NCBI RefSeq assembly: GCF_002002725.1
Contig: NZ_MUNW01000056.1
Span: 1 to 56,339 of the forward strand
Length of the DNA: 56,339 nucleotides
Direction: 5' to 3'
Origin: Sinorhizobium sp. A49
GTDB lineage: Bacteria; Pseudomonadota; Alphaproteobacteria; Rhizobiales; Rhizobiaceae
Shown: positions 25,674 through 34,123 of the stretch, one piece after another
Position numbering within the stretch: the first letter of the stretch is position 1
Layout: each line of letters starts with the position of its first letter
Program-made: the position numbers and the translations under genes
The notes under the pieces: generated by a model
What the model saw: the letters and a program-made list of their open reading frames with translations, nothing else
What the model was told of the DNA's origin: nothing
The model's database searches: none

Positions 25674-26387
25674 TCATCCCTTCAGCGCGAGGCTTGTGAC
25701 ATTCGGCTCGCCAGGCGGAGGACCTATCCACACGCCTGCTGGTATCGCAGGGATTGTATTTGCCAGTCCATTGAGCATGCCTTGCAAGACGCTCTCGCTC
25801 AGCTCGTCCATCTTTTCGCGGGGGCCGACGAGGCGGTCTACCAGCAGCAATGTAAGGCCATGCATTTGCGACCAAAAAATCAGAATGGCACCGTCAATCT
25901 CACGCGTGTTTGACGCGGCGGTTGGAATGACGCGCCCGAGAGCGCCATCACTTATCGCGTTCACCAGAAGCGCTTTCATGTTCTCAGCCGCAGTTCTTTC
26001 GATTGCAGGCCGCCCATCATCCTGACCGGTAAGATAGCCGCCGAACATCAATCTGTAGAGCGCAGGATTGTTGACGCCGCCGCGCACATAAGCGCGCGCC
26101 ATAGCTGCCAGCCGCTCACGAGGACTGTCGTGCTCCTTCGTCGCATCGGTCATCTGCTTTGCAAGGAGCTCGAAGCCAACCGCCGAGACGGCCGCCAGCA
26201 AATCACGCTTGTCGGCGAAGTGTTTGTAAGGGGCGTTGTGACTGACCCCTGCTCGACGGGCGAGCTCCCGAAGCGAGAACTCTGTGCTCTGCGATTCGCT
26301 GAGGACATCGAGTGCGGCGCCTACGATCGCCCTGTGCAGGTCACCATGGTGGTACGGGCGCGGATCTGTGGTGGTGGCTTTGGTCAT
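25674..26387 (-). CDS. TetR-family repressor of the divergent RND efflux operon
   Basis: A 237-residue regulator. The N-terminal helix-turn-helix is clear: YHHGDLHRAIVGAALDVLSE, FSLRELARRAGVSHNAPYKH and FADKRDLLAAVSAVGF. The C-terminal ligand domain has YVRGGVNNPALYRLMFGGYL and WSQMHGLTLLLVDRLVG, close to the WHG-type TetR domain. It is transcribed away from the two-adaptor RND operon and shares a 185-bp intergenic region with it that contains three GTCAACAT half-sites, so it probably represses the efflux genes and itself. The inducer is unknown. Confidence 0.92.
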   Translation of the reverse strand: MTKATTTDPRPYHHGDLHRAIVGAALDVLSESQSTEFSLRELARRAGVSHNAPYKHFADKRDLLAAVSAVGFELLAKQMTDATKEHDSPRERLAAMARAYVRGGVNNPALYRLMFGGYLTGQDDGRPAIERTAAENMKALLVNAISDGALGRVIPTAASNTREIDGAILIFWSQMHGLTLLLVDRLVGPREKMDELSESVLQGMLNGLANTIPAIPAGVWIGPPPGEPNVTSLALKG

Positions 26388-26417
26388 ACTCGTCCGTCTA
26401 GGCCCTTATGTTGCGCT

Positions 26418-26486
26418 CGTCAACATTTCTGCCGCGGTGATGTTGACGCCGTCCACTTTAATCTCTAAGTGGGCGCTGTCAACATC
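26418..26486. promoter_or_regulatory. Operator/promoter region with three GTCAACAT half-sites
   Basis: CGTCAACAT (26418-26426) and ATGTTGACG (26440-26448) form an inverted pair with a 13-bp spacer. A third copy, GTCAACAT (26478-26485), makes a long imperfect palindrome with the second, running GATGTTGAC (26439-26447) to GTCAACATC (26478-26486). The TTGACG at 26443-26448 could serve as a -35 box for the efflux operon. Binding by the adjacent TetR protein is inference from position and symmetry. Confidence 0.6.
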
Positions 26487-26572
26487 TGGCGATAGCCCTT
26501 ATAGCCATCAGATTTGAAATCCGCAGGCGAACCGCCGGCTCTCTGATGGTTGCAAATGGCAACGGAGAAAAA

Positions 26573-27640
26573 ATGAAGCCCCTTCGAATTCTGGGAATTG
26601 GTCTCGTCTGCGCCTATCTCGCCGCCTGCGACGACAAAACTGAAGTCGCGTCGCCGGCGCTGCAACAGGTACGGGTCATCGCGGCCGCCTCGGTTCAATA
26701 TCAGCCAAGTGCGGAAATTACCGGTGAGGTGAAGGCACGAATCCAGACCGAACTCTCATTTCGCGTCAGTGGCAGAGTGATCGAGAGGCTGGTCGACGTG
26801 GGTGCGCACGTTCGCACCGGCGAGGTCTTGGCGCGCCTCAACGATACCGAGCAACAAGCAGATGTCAGCGTCGCAGGAGCTGCATTGGAGTCGGCGCAGG
26901 CGGTGGTCAAGCAGAAAACGCTGGCATTTGAGCGATCAAAGGCCCTCGTGCAATCGCAGGTCATTTCGCAGGAGACCTTTGATGCGGCTCGAAAAGACCT
27001 GACGAGTGCCCAAGCCTCGTCGGAAGCCGCCGCAGCCGCGCTGGCCACAGCCGAGGATGCGCTATCCTACACGGAGTTGAAGGCTGAAGCCGACGGGATC
27101 ATCACCGCCCGCGGCTTGGAAATGGGGCAGGTTGTCTCGGCGGCGCAGTCGGTCTTCACGCTTGCCCATGACGGCCCGAGAGATGTCGTGTTCGATGTCT
27201 TCGAGGCATTTTTTCTGGACGGCCCACCGTTGTCGGACGTTGCGGTGGCACCAGTTGGGGATCGGGCACTCGAAGTGCAAGCGAACATCCGGGAAGTCTC
27301 CCCGGTTATCGACACCAAGGCCGGCACTATCCGGATCAAGGTGGAGCTCCAGGAAAACTCTCACTGGCCTCTTGGTACACCGGTGGTCGGCAAACTCCGC
27401 TCCGCGCCGCGCGACGGAATTGTGCTGCCTTACAACGCGATTGCCTCGGCCAAGGGTGAACCCGCCGTGTGGCTGATCAACAACGAAAACCTCTCCGTTA
27501 CCCTCCGCAAAGTTTCGGTCGCCCGTTACCGCAAAAGCGATTTCGTCGTGACCGACGGCATCGCCCCGGACGACCTGATCGTCACGGAGGGCGGAAAGTT
27601 CCTCAAGGAAGGCCAGGCAGTCGCTTGGGAAGGCAAGTGA
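26573..27640 (+). CDS. RND efflux periplasmic adaptor, first copy (lipoprotein)
   Basis: A 355-residue membrane-fusion protein. ATG 26573 has GGAG at the right distance; the upstream in-frame ATG at 26546 is rejected because the lipoprotein signal (LRILGIGLVCAYLAAC) follows the second Met. Lipoyl/barrel-sandwich halves are seen as ARIQTELSFRVSGRVIERLV, DVGAHVRTGEVLARLNDTEQ and ELKAEADGIITARGLEMGQV. A coiled-coil hairpin lies between (about 90-165). The beta-barrel and membrane-proximal domains follow (IREVSPVIDTKAGTIRIKV, VLPYNAIASAKGEPAVW). It is followed one base later by a second, different adaptor gene. Confidence 0.92.
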   Translation: MKPLRILGIGLVCAYLAACDDKTEVASPALQQVRVIAAASVQYQPSAEITGEVKARIQTELSFRVSGRVIERLVDVGAHVRTGEVLARLNDTEQQADVSVAGAALESAQAVVKQKTLAFERSKALVQSQVISQETFDAARKDLTSAQASSEAAAAALATAEDALSYTELKAEADGIITARGLEMGQVVSAAQSVFTLAHDGPRDVVFDVFEAFFLDGPPLSDVAVAPVGDRALEVQANIREVSPVIDTKAGTIRIKVELQENSHWPLGTPVVGKLRSAPRDGIVLPYNAIASAKGEPAVWLINNENLSVTLRKVSVARYRKSDFVVTDGIAPDDLIVTEGGKFLKEGQAVAWEGK

Positions 27641-27641
27641 G

Positions 27642-28742
27642 ATGATCCTTAGTCACCACCGTTACACCACTCTTCCACTCCTGCTGTCGATCTCGCTCCT
27701 TGCCGGCTGCGAGCAAAGCTCGATCGCAGCGGAAGAGGCGAGCCCCCGTCCCGTCAAATCCGTGACGACCCAAAGCGAGCGGGAAGTTGTCGAGAGTTTG
27801 CCCGGCATGGTGCGGGCCCGCACCGAGACCGACCTGGCGTTCCGAACACTTGGACGAATCGTATCACGCAAGGTCGATGTTGGCGATCTCGTGCGCAAAG
27901 GTGACGTCGTAGCGGAAATTGATCCTGTCAGTCTCCGCCTCGCGGTCAGGAGTGCGGATGCCAATTTGCGCGATGCCAAGGCGCAGTTAGAGAACGCCGT
28001 ATTGACAGAAGGGCGGAAACGAACGCTCGCCCACAAGAACGCCTCGAGCATTGCCGATCACGAACTTGCCGAACAACAACTGAAGTCGGCTGAGGCCAAC
28101 GTCGCAAAGGAGACGGCCAGTCTCTCCAAAGCGCACGAGCAGCTTGGCTACGCGGAGTTGAGGGCGGAATTCGACGGTGTCGTGACGGCCACATACGCAG
28201 AGACGGGCCAGACGGTCTCGACGGGTCAACCTGTCTTGAAGCTGGCGCGTCTCGAACAGCGTGATGTGGTCGTCGATGTTCCTGAAACGCAATTTCGATC
28301 CGTACGCCTGAATGACAAATTCCGCATTGCCCTACAACTCGACCGTACGGCGCAGACTGTTGGCGTCGTGCGCGAAATCGCCCCGCAAGCGGACCCCAAT
28401 ACCCGCACCCACAGACTGAAGGTCGCCATAGATGAGGCGAAGGAGGTCTTCCGCCTGGGTGCCGTGGTAACTGCGACGCCCTTGGTCGAGAGGCGAAAAC
28501 AAGCACTCGCCCTGCCCGGTTCCGCCATCAGCGAGAAGGGTGGCGCCATCCACGTCTGGGTCGTCAATCAATCGACCGGCACCGTCTCACCAAGACCGGT
28601 CCAGCTCGACACCCAGGCGCGTGGTTCCCGTTGGGTGCGGGTTCTGTCCGGGCTGCAGGAAGGTGACGAAATCGTCGTCGCCGGCGTCAACGAACTTGTC
28701 GAAGGACAGAAGGTAAAACGCGTACAGGAGCGCCACCCGTGA
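27642..28742 (+). CDS. RND efflux periplasmic adaptor, second copy (lipoprotein)
   Basis: A 366-residue membrane-fusion protein starting one base after the stop of the first adaptor. The lipobox LLAGC (Cys24) marks a lipoprotein. Motifs: RARTETDLAFRTLGRIVSRK, DVGDLVRKGDVVAEIDPVSL, coiled-coil hairpin around 95-165, ELRAEFDGVVTATYAETGQT, VREIAPQADPNTRTHRLKV. It is clearly related to the first adaptor but diverged, not a recent duplicate. Its stop overlaps the GTG start of the pump gene. Two adaptors before one pump is the arrangement of TriABC in Pseudomonas aeruginosa, where both are required. Confidence 0.92.
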   Translation: MILSHHRYTTLPLLLSISLLAGCEQSSIAAEEASPRPVKSVTTQSEREVVESLPGMVRARTETDLAFRTLGRIVSRKVDVGDLVRKGDVVAEIDPVSLRLAVRSADANLRDAKAQLENAVLTEGRKRTLAHKNASSIADHELAEQQLKSAEANVAKETASLSKAHEQLGYAELRAEFDGVVTATYAETGQTVSTGQPVLKLARLEQRDVVVDVPETQFRSVRLNDKFRIALQLDRTAQTVGVVREIAPQADPNTRTHRLKVAIDEAKEVFRLGAVVTATPLVERRKQALALPGSAISEKGGAIHVWVVNQSTGTVSPRPVQLDTQARGSRWVRVLSGLQEGDEIVVAGVNELVEGQKVKRVQERHP

Positions 28743-31700
28743 CAAAATTCAATCTTTCAGACTGGGCGCTCGAGCATCGCTCTCTCGTCTGGTATTTCAT
28801 GATCATCTTCGCTGCGGCAGGCGCCTATGCCTATATGGGCCTTGGTCGTGAAGAGGATCCATCCTTCACGATCAAGACGATGGTAATCCAGGCCCGATGG
28901 CCCGGCGCCTCCGCCCAAGAAGTGACGCAGCAGGTTACCGACCGCATTGAGAAAAAGCTGCAGGAACTCAACAATCTCGAACATACCCGCAGCATCACCA
29001 CCGCAGGTCAGACGATCGTCTTCGTCGATCTGTTGCCGGATACAAACGCGCGCGATGTAAAGCCTACCTGGTCGCGGGTGCGCAACCTGATCGACGATGT
29101 AAAGCACGAATTTCCCCAGGGCGTGATCGGTCCCTTCTTCGATGACCAGTTCGGAGATGTCTACGGCAATATCTTTGCCTTCTCTGGTGAAGGGCTTAGT
29201 CATAGGGAATTGCGCGATTTCGCCGAGGACGCCCGGACACGGATCCTCAAGATTCCGGATGTGGGCAAGGTCGACATTGTCGGTGCGCAGGACGAGGTCA
29301 TCTACCTCGAATTCTCCACCCGCAAAATCGCCGCCCTCGGCATCGACCGCGCAGACGTCATTGCCACGCTGCAGGCGCAGAACGCCGTCACCCAGTCAGG
29401 CTTCATCCAGACGGGACCGGAACGCATTGCCCTTCGCGTTGGTGGACGCTTCATCTCCGAAGAGACCTTGCGCGGGATTAACCTCAGGGTCAACGATCGC
29501 TTCTTTCCGCTGACGGACGTGGCCAACATCACCCGCGGCTATGTAGACCCGCCGATTTCGCATTTCCGTTTCAATGGAAAACCGGCGATCGGGCTGGCGA
29601 TTGGCATGAAGACCGGGGGTAATCTGCTTGCCTTTGGCGAAGCGCTGGAAAAGACGATGGGCAGGATCGTCCAGGATCTTCCGGTCGGCGTCTCCGTCGA
29701 ACAGGTCTCCGACCAGCCGAAAGTGGTTCACGAGGCAGTAGGAGGCTTCACGAAGGCCCTGTTCGAGGCGGTTGCCATCGTGCTCGCGATCAGTTTCATC
29801 AGTCTAGGGTTCAGGGCCGGCCTGGTCGTGGCGATCGCGATCCCGCTGGTTCTCGCTATCACCTTTATGGTGATGCTCTATTCAGGCATTTCACTGCAGC
29901 GAATCTCGCTCGGTGCGCTCATCATCGCACTCGGTCTTCTCGTCGACGACGCCATGATCGCAGTCGAAATGATGGTGGCGCGGCTGGAAATGGGTGACAG
30001 TCTCAGGAAGGCCGCCACCTACGTCTACACCTCCACGGCCTTCCCGATGCTAACCGGCACGCTTGTGACCGTCGCGGGCTTCATACCCGTCGCATTCAAC
30101 AAAAGCAGCGCCGGCGAGTTCACCTTCACCCTCTTCGTCGTCATCGCCGTATCGCTCGTCGTCTCATGGATCGTTGCCGTCTTGTTCACACCGCTCATCG
30201 GCGTGACCCTGCTTCCCAAGACAATGAAGAAGCACTCCGACAACAAGGGACGTTTCGCCAAAGCGTTCGCCAGCACGTTGCAATTCTGCCTGCGCTGGCG
30301 CTGGATGACGATTATCGCCACGATCGCCCTCTTCGTCGGATCGCTCGTCGGCTTGTCGATGGTGCAACAGCAGTTCTTTCCAAGCTCCGACCGACCGGAA
30401 CTGATCGTTGACTGGAACCTGCCGCAGAACAGCTCGATCGCGGAAACCAGCAGGCAGATGGCTCAGCTCGAGCGTGAGGTGCTGACCGACAACCCTGCGG
30501 TCGAGCATTGGTCCACATACGTCGGAAGGGGCGCACCGCGCTTTATCCTTTCGTTCGACGTACAGCCGGCTGACGTTTCATTCGGCCAGACCGTCATCCT
30601 GACCAAGGGGTTCGAGGAGCGCGACAAGCTGAAGAGGCAAGTGGAATCCTACCTTCAGAAGACTTTTCCTGGAACTGACGCCTATGCAAAGCTTCTGGAA
30701 ATCGGCCCCCCGGTCGGCAAGCCAATTCAGTACCGCGTATCCGGCGAGAATCTCCAGACGGTACGCGACCTGGCACAGAAACTGGGGTCTGTTGTAGGCA
30801 CCCACCCTTCACTCAAGAACCTCGCCTTTGACTGGAATGAACCGGCGCGCGTCGTGAAGATCGACGTTCTGCAGGACAAAGCACGTCAGCTTGGCGTCTC
30901 CTCCCAGGATATCGCGATGGCCCTCAACACCGTTGTGCAAGGGGACGCGGTAACGCAGGTCCGGGACGACATCTATCTGGTCGATGTGGTCGGTCGAGCC
31001 GCGGCGAAGGAGCGTGAGTCGATCGACACGCTGCTCGACCTGCAACTGCAGAGCAGCAGCGGCCAGTCGGTCCCATTGTCATCGGTCGCAACCTTCCGAT
31101 ACGAGCTCGAACAGCCGACGATCTGGCGCCGGGATAGGGTTCCAACCATCACGGTCAAGGCGGGCATCGCCGATGCGACGCAGCCGGCGACCATTGTGAA
31201 GGCGCTCAGCGACAAGATTGCGGCGTTCGAAAAGACGCTGCCGGTCGGCTACTCCGTCGCAGTCGGCGGCGCGGTCGAGGAAAGCGCCAAGTCGCAGGGT
31301 CCCATCGCGCAAGTGGTGCCGGCCATGCTCCTGATGATGGCGACGCTCCTGATGGTTCAGCTTCAGAGCTTCCACAGGCTGTTCCTTGTCTTCTCGGTTG
31401 CCCCGTTGGCGCTCATCGGTGTCGTGGTGGCTCTGGTCGCCAGCAATTCGCCGCTTGGGTTCGTCGCACTCCTTGGCGTGCTTGCACTCGTCGGCATCCT
31501 CATCCGCAATTCCGTCATCCTGATCGTGGAGATCGAAGAACTACGGGCAGCGGGTAGGTCGCCATGGAATGCGGTCGTGGAGGCGACAGAACACCGTATG
31601 CGGCCGATCATGCTGACCGCCGCGGCAGCAACGCTGGCGCTGATCCCTATCTCGCACGAGATTTTCTGGGGACCCATGGCCTACGCAATGATGGGCGGCA

Positions 31701-31789
31701 TCGTCGTGGGAACGGCGCTGACGCTTCTCTTCCTGCCGGCGCTCTATGTCGCCTGGTTCCGGATCCCGCGTGAAGTCGAGCAAAACTGA
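28739..31789 (+). CDS. RND-family multidrug efflux pump inner-membrane protein (TriC-like)
   Basis: A 1016-residue proton-driven pump from a GTG at 28739 overlapping the adaptor stop. It has the standard RND plan: TM1 (LVWYFMIIFAAAGAYAYMGL), a porter/docking loop beginning PSFTIKTMVIQARWPGASAQ, TM2-6 with the proton-relay motif GLLVDDAMIAVEMM in TM4, a second large loop after TM7, and a mirrored C-terminal half with ALIGVVVALVAS and LVGILIRNSVILIVEIEE in TM10. The two Asp of TM4 are present. No outer-membrane channel gene is in the window, so it probably borrows a TolC-like protein. Substrates are unknown. Confidence 0.93.
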   Translation: MTKFNLSDWALEHRSLVWYFMIIFAAAGAYAYMGLGREEDPSFTIKTMVIQARWPGASAQEVTQQVTDRIEKKLQELNNLEHTRSITTAGQTIVFVDLLPDTNARDVKPTWSRVRNLIDDVKHEFPQGVIGPFFDDQFGDVYGNIFAFSGEGLSHRELRDFAEDARTRILKIPDVGKVDIVGAQDEVIYLEFSTRKIAALGIDRADVIATLQAQNAVTQSGFIQTGPERIALRVGGRFISEETLRGINLRVNDRFFPLTDVANITRGYVDPPISHFRFNGKPAIGLAIGMKTGGNLLAFGEALEKTMGRIVQDLPVGVSVEQVSDQPKVVHEAVGGFTKALFEAVAIVLAISFISLGFRAGLVVAIAIPLVLAITFMVMLYSGISLQRISLGALIIALGLLVDDAMIAVEMMVARLEMGDSLRKAATYVYTSTAFPMLTGTLVTVAGFIPVAFNKSSAGEFTFTLFVVIAVSLVVSWIVAVLFTPLIGVTLLPKTMKKHSDNKGRFAKAFASTLQFCLRWRWMTIIATIALFVGSLVGLSMVQQQFFPSSDRPELIVDWNLPQNSSIAETSRQMAQLEREVLTDNPAVEHWSTYVGRGAPRFILSFDVQPADVSFGQTVILTKGFEERDKLKRQVESYLQKTFPGTDAYAKLLEIGPPVGKPIQYRVSGENLQTVRDLAQKLGSVVGTHPSLKNLAFDWNEPARVVKIDVLQDKARQLGVSSQDIAMALNTVVQGDAVTQVRDDIYLVDVVGRAAAKERESIDTLLDLQLQSSSGQSVPLSSVATFRYELEQPTIWRRDRVPTITVKAGIADATQPATIVKALSDKIAAFEKTLPVGYSVAVGGAVEESAKSQGPIAQVVPAMLLMMATLLMVQLQSFHRLFLVFSVAPLALIGVVVALVASNSPLGFVALLGVLALVGILIRNSVILIVEIEELRAAGRSPWNAVVEATEHRMRPIMLTAAAATLALIPISHEIFWGPMAYAMMGGIVVGTALTLLFLPALYVAWFRIPREVEQN

Positions 31790-31790
31790 T

Positions 31791-33089
31791 ATGACGATTT
31801 CCAGCTTCCCTTTCCCCGGGCGAAACAACGCCCGGGGACCGCAACGGACTGCCCGACCGTACCGGATCGATGCATTATATGCGTTCCCGCGCAGCGCGCT
31901 TGCTTCCCTGCTCGTGCTGTGCCTCCTCGCACCCGGCTGCGCGACGCGGGTAGAAAATGTCCTTCAGCCTCCTGAGATGGCCGCCCGCGACGCCAGCAGG
32001 GTGAACATGCTGGTGGCTACAACACGCAAGCCTTCGGAAAGCCCCGGCAAACTCTATACCGGCGAGCGCGGAACGGCGATCTCGCTCAACAGCGTCGCCG
32101 TCTCCATTCCTCCGGATCGGAACCGCAAGATCGGCGAGGTGCAGTGGCCTTCCCGCGTGCCGCCGAATCCGGAAAAGGAATTCGCGGTACTCGAGGTTAC
32201 CAAGGCCGACACCGAACGTCAGGCGCTCGATTGGTTCCGCAAAAATCGAAACTCCAAGCGTCAGGTGCTCATCTTTGTACACGGATTCAACAACACCTAT
32301 GCCGACGCCGTCTTTCGCCTGGCGCAGATCGCCCACGACTCGGGAACGGATGCAGCGCCGATCCTGTTCACCTGGCCATCACGAGGGCGCGCGTTCGACT
32401 ACCTGTACGACAAGGAGAGTGCCAACTATTCGCGCCGCGCCTTGGAGGATCTAATCCTTCAGGTCGCAAAAAGTCCCGATGTTCAAGACGTGACGATTCT
32501 CGCTCATTCCATGGGAGGTTGGCTCGCGGCAGAGGCGCTGCGGGGCGTTGCCATGCGCGAAAAATCAATCCCGTCGAAGGTCAGGAATGTCATTCTGGCG
32601 TCGCCGGACATCGACATCGACGTGTTTCGTCGCCAATTCGTCGAGATGGGGCCAAAGCGACCGCACATTGCGATCTTGACGTCCACACGCGACAAGGCGC
32701 TCGAGGTGTCTGGCTGGCTTTCGGGCGGCGTTGACCGTGTCGGTGGAACCGATCTCAAACCCTATGCCTCTGTGCTTGAAGAACTGGGCGTTTCGATCAT
32801 CGACACCAGTGCCGTCGCGACTAAAGATCCCCTCGGTCACAATGCCTTCGCCGACAGTCCAGATATCGTAGGCATGCTTGGGCGACGTCTGGCTGGTCAG
32901 AGGCTGACGGGTGGAAAGGCGACATTCGCGGATCGTGTAGGAGTGGCCGCCGCCAATTTCGCCGGATCGGCAGCGCGCGTCGCCGTCGCGGCTCCGGTCT
33001 CGGTCATCAGCGGCGAGGCTCGCGAGGTCTTGAAGCGCGAACTAACCCCATCGACCGGCGAGATGGTGGACGGGCAGATCGCGTACTAG
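31791..33089 (+). CDS. Alpha/beta-hydrolase lipoprotein, DUF900 family
   Basis: A 432-residue protein; ATG 31791 lies right after the pump stop. A long basic N-region precedes a hydrophobic core ending LLAPGC (Cys about 51), a probable lipobox. The catalytic region is DUF900-like (PF05990): NSVAVSIPPDRNRKIGEVQW, RQVLIFVHGFNNTYADAVFR with the oxyanion-hole HGFNN, FTWPSRGRAFDYLYDKESAN and VTILAHSMGGWLAAEALRG with the nucleophile Ser in AHSMGGW; VILASPDIDIDVF supplies the probable acidic residue. Esterase activity on an unknown substrate is expected, in the periplasm. Directly behind an efflux operon it may be cotranscribed, though a functional link is unproven. Confidence 0.87.
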   Translation: MTISSFPFPGRNNARGPQRTARPYRIDALYAFPRSALASLLVLCLLAPGCATRVENVLQPPEMAARDASRVNMLVATTRKPSESPGKLYTGERGTAISLNSVAVSIPPDRNRKIGEVQWPSRVPPNPEKEFAVLEVTKADTERQALDWFRKNRNSKRQVLIFVHGFNNTYADAVFRLAQIAHDSGTDAAPILFTWPSRGRAFDYLYDKESANYSRRALEDLILQVAKSPDVQDVTILAHSMGGWLAAEALRGVAMREKSIPSKVRNVILASPDIDIDVFRRQFVEMGPKRPHIAILTSTRDKALEVSGWLSGGVDRVGGTDLKPYASVLEELGVSIIDTSAVATKDPLGHNAFADSPDIVGMLGRRLAGQRLTGGKATFADRVGVAAANFAGSAARVAVAAPVSVISGEAREVLKRELTPSTGEMVDGQIAY

Positions 33090-33373
33090 GCCAGGACTGG
33101 CCGGGCAAGGCGGTCAAGGTTGGCCCTCGCTTTCGCGGGGGCCGGCATGCCGTGGTCCTGCTCAAGGTCGCCTTGATCCATGACGGATGACCGTTGTGCA
33201 AAGGCGTCGGAGTTGTGTGCCGCCTCGTCGGCCCGTCGCGCCGCGTCGTCTGGTGTGCATCCCATCGCACGCAAAGCGGCACGCACGATGTCCGGCACCG
33301 CCGCGGCGACGGAACTCGCTGCCTGGAAACTCGGCTCGCCTTCAGCTCGCACAGACCTGAGGCCACCGGTCAA
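33086..33373 (-). CDS. Possible small hypothetical protein
   Basis: A 95-codon frame with helical, alanine-rich composition (SVAAAVPDIVRAALRAMG, DDAARRADEAAHNS, PAKARANLDRLARPVLA) opposite the gap between the hydrolase and a GST gene. The only start at the 5' end is a TTG with no clear ribosome binding site. Composition looks somewhat protein-like, but no family is recognised. It could equally be chance; it is the only candidate in the 313 bp between the flanking genes. Confidence 0.25.
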   Translation of the reverse strand: MTGGLRSVRAEGEPSFQAASSVAAAVPDIVRAALRAMGCTPDDAARRADEAAHNSDAFAQRSSVMDQGDLEQDHGMPAPAKARANLDRLARPVLA

Positions 33374-33402
33374 GTCAACTTCAAAAGCAAAGGTTAGATT
33401 TC

Positions 33403-34017
33403 ATGCAACTTTTTCACGCTTCCAGATCCTGTTCGCTGGGCATCCGGATTCTTCTCGAGGAGATCGGCGTCCCGCATCAGGTCGCGACGGTCGATCTGTC
33501 ATCTGGTCAGCAGCGCGACGCTGCCTTTCTCGGTGTCAATCCCAAGGGCAAGGTGCCCGCCCTGCTCCGCGACGACGGAACGGTGTTGACCGAGTTTCAG
33601 GCCATCGCACTTTGGCTTGCGTGGCAATTTCCCGAGGCCGAACTCCTTCCCGACGATCGAGATTCCGCGGCACGCGTGATCGAGGCACTTGAGTTCATAG
33701 TCGGCACCGTTCACATGCGCGGTTTTGCACTGGCCCTTATGCCCGGCAAATTCGTCTCGTCGCCATCCGCTCAGAAAGAGTTGCGCGCCTATGGACTAAG
33801 GGTCGCGACAGACGGTCTGCACCACGTCTCCACTCTTCTGGGGGAGGCCCCGTGGCTATCGGGCTCCCGGCCCGGTGTGGCCGATGCTGCGCTATTTTAC
33901 GTCACATACTGGGCCAAAGCCCTGAACATCGATCTGCCCACCGCGCTGGTTGCTTTCTACGACCAAATGCTGAAGCGCCCGAGCGTGATGCGTGCGATCG
34001 ACGCCTCCCCCACTTAA
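33403..34017 (+). CDS. Glutathione S-transferase family protein
   Basis: A 204-residue GST, the third in this window. The thioredoxin-like domain has MQLFHASRSCSLGIRILLEE, with Ser/Cys near the usual catalytic position, LGVNPKGKVPALLRDDGTVL with the cis-Pro loop, and TEFQAIALWLAWQFPEAELL for glutathione binding. The helical domain has PWLSGSRPGVADAALFYVTY. The ATG is preceded by AAAGGTTAG, a weak ribosome site. It is similar in length to beta-class bacterial GSTs. It is transcribed toward the Kef-type antiporter gene; no substrate can be assigned. Confidence 0.88.
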   Translation: MQLFHASRSCSLGIRILLEEIGVPHQVATVDLSSGQQRDAAFLGVNPKGKVPALLRDDGTVLTEFQAIALWLAWQFPEAELLPDDRDSAARVIEALEFIVGTVHMRGFALALMPGKFVSSPSAQKELRAYGLRVATDGLHHVSTLLGEAPWLSGSRPGVADAALFYVTYWAKALNIDLPTALVAFYDQMLKRPSVMRAIDASPT

Positions 34018-34123
34018 CTTTATCCCCGAAGGAGCCGGTGGGCGGCCGCGTTCGCGCTCGCGAGCGCCTTGCACGAACAACACAACAATGAAGATCCCTC
34101 GACGAGCTTGCACAGCACGGTCA

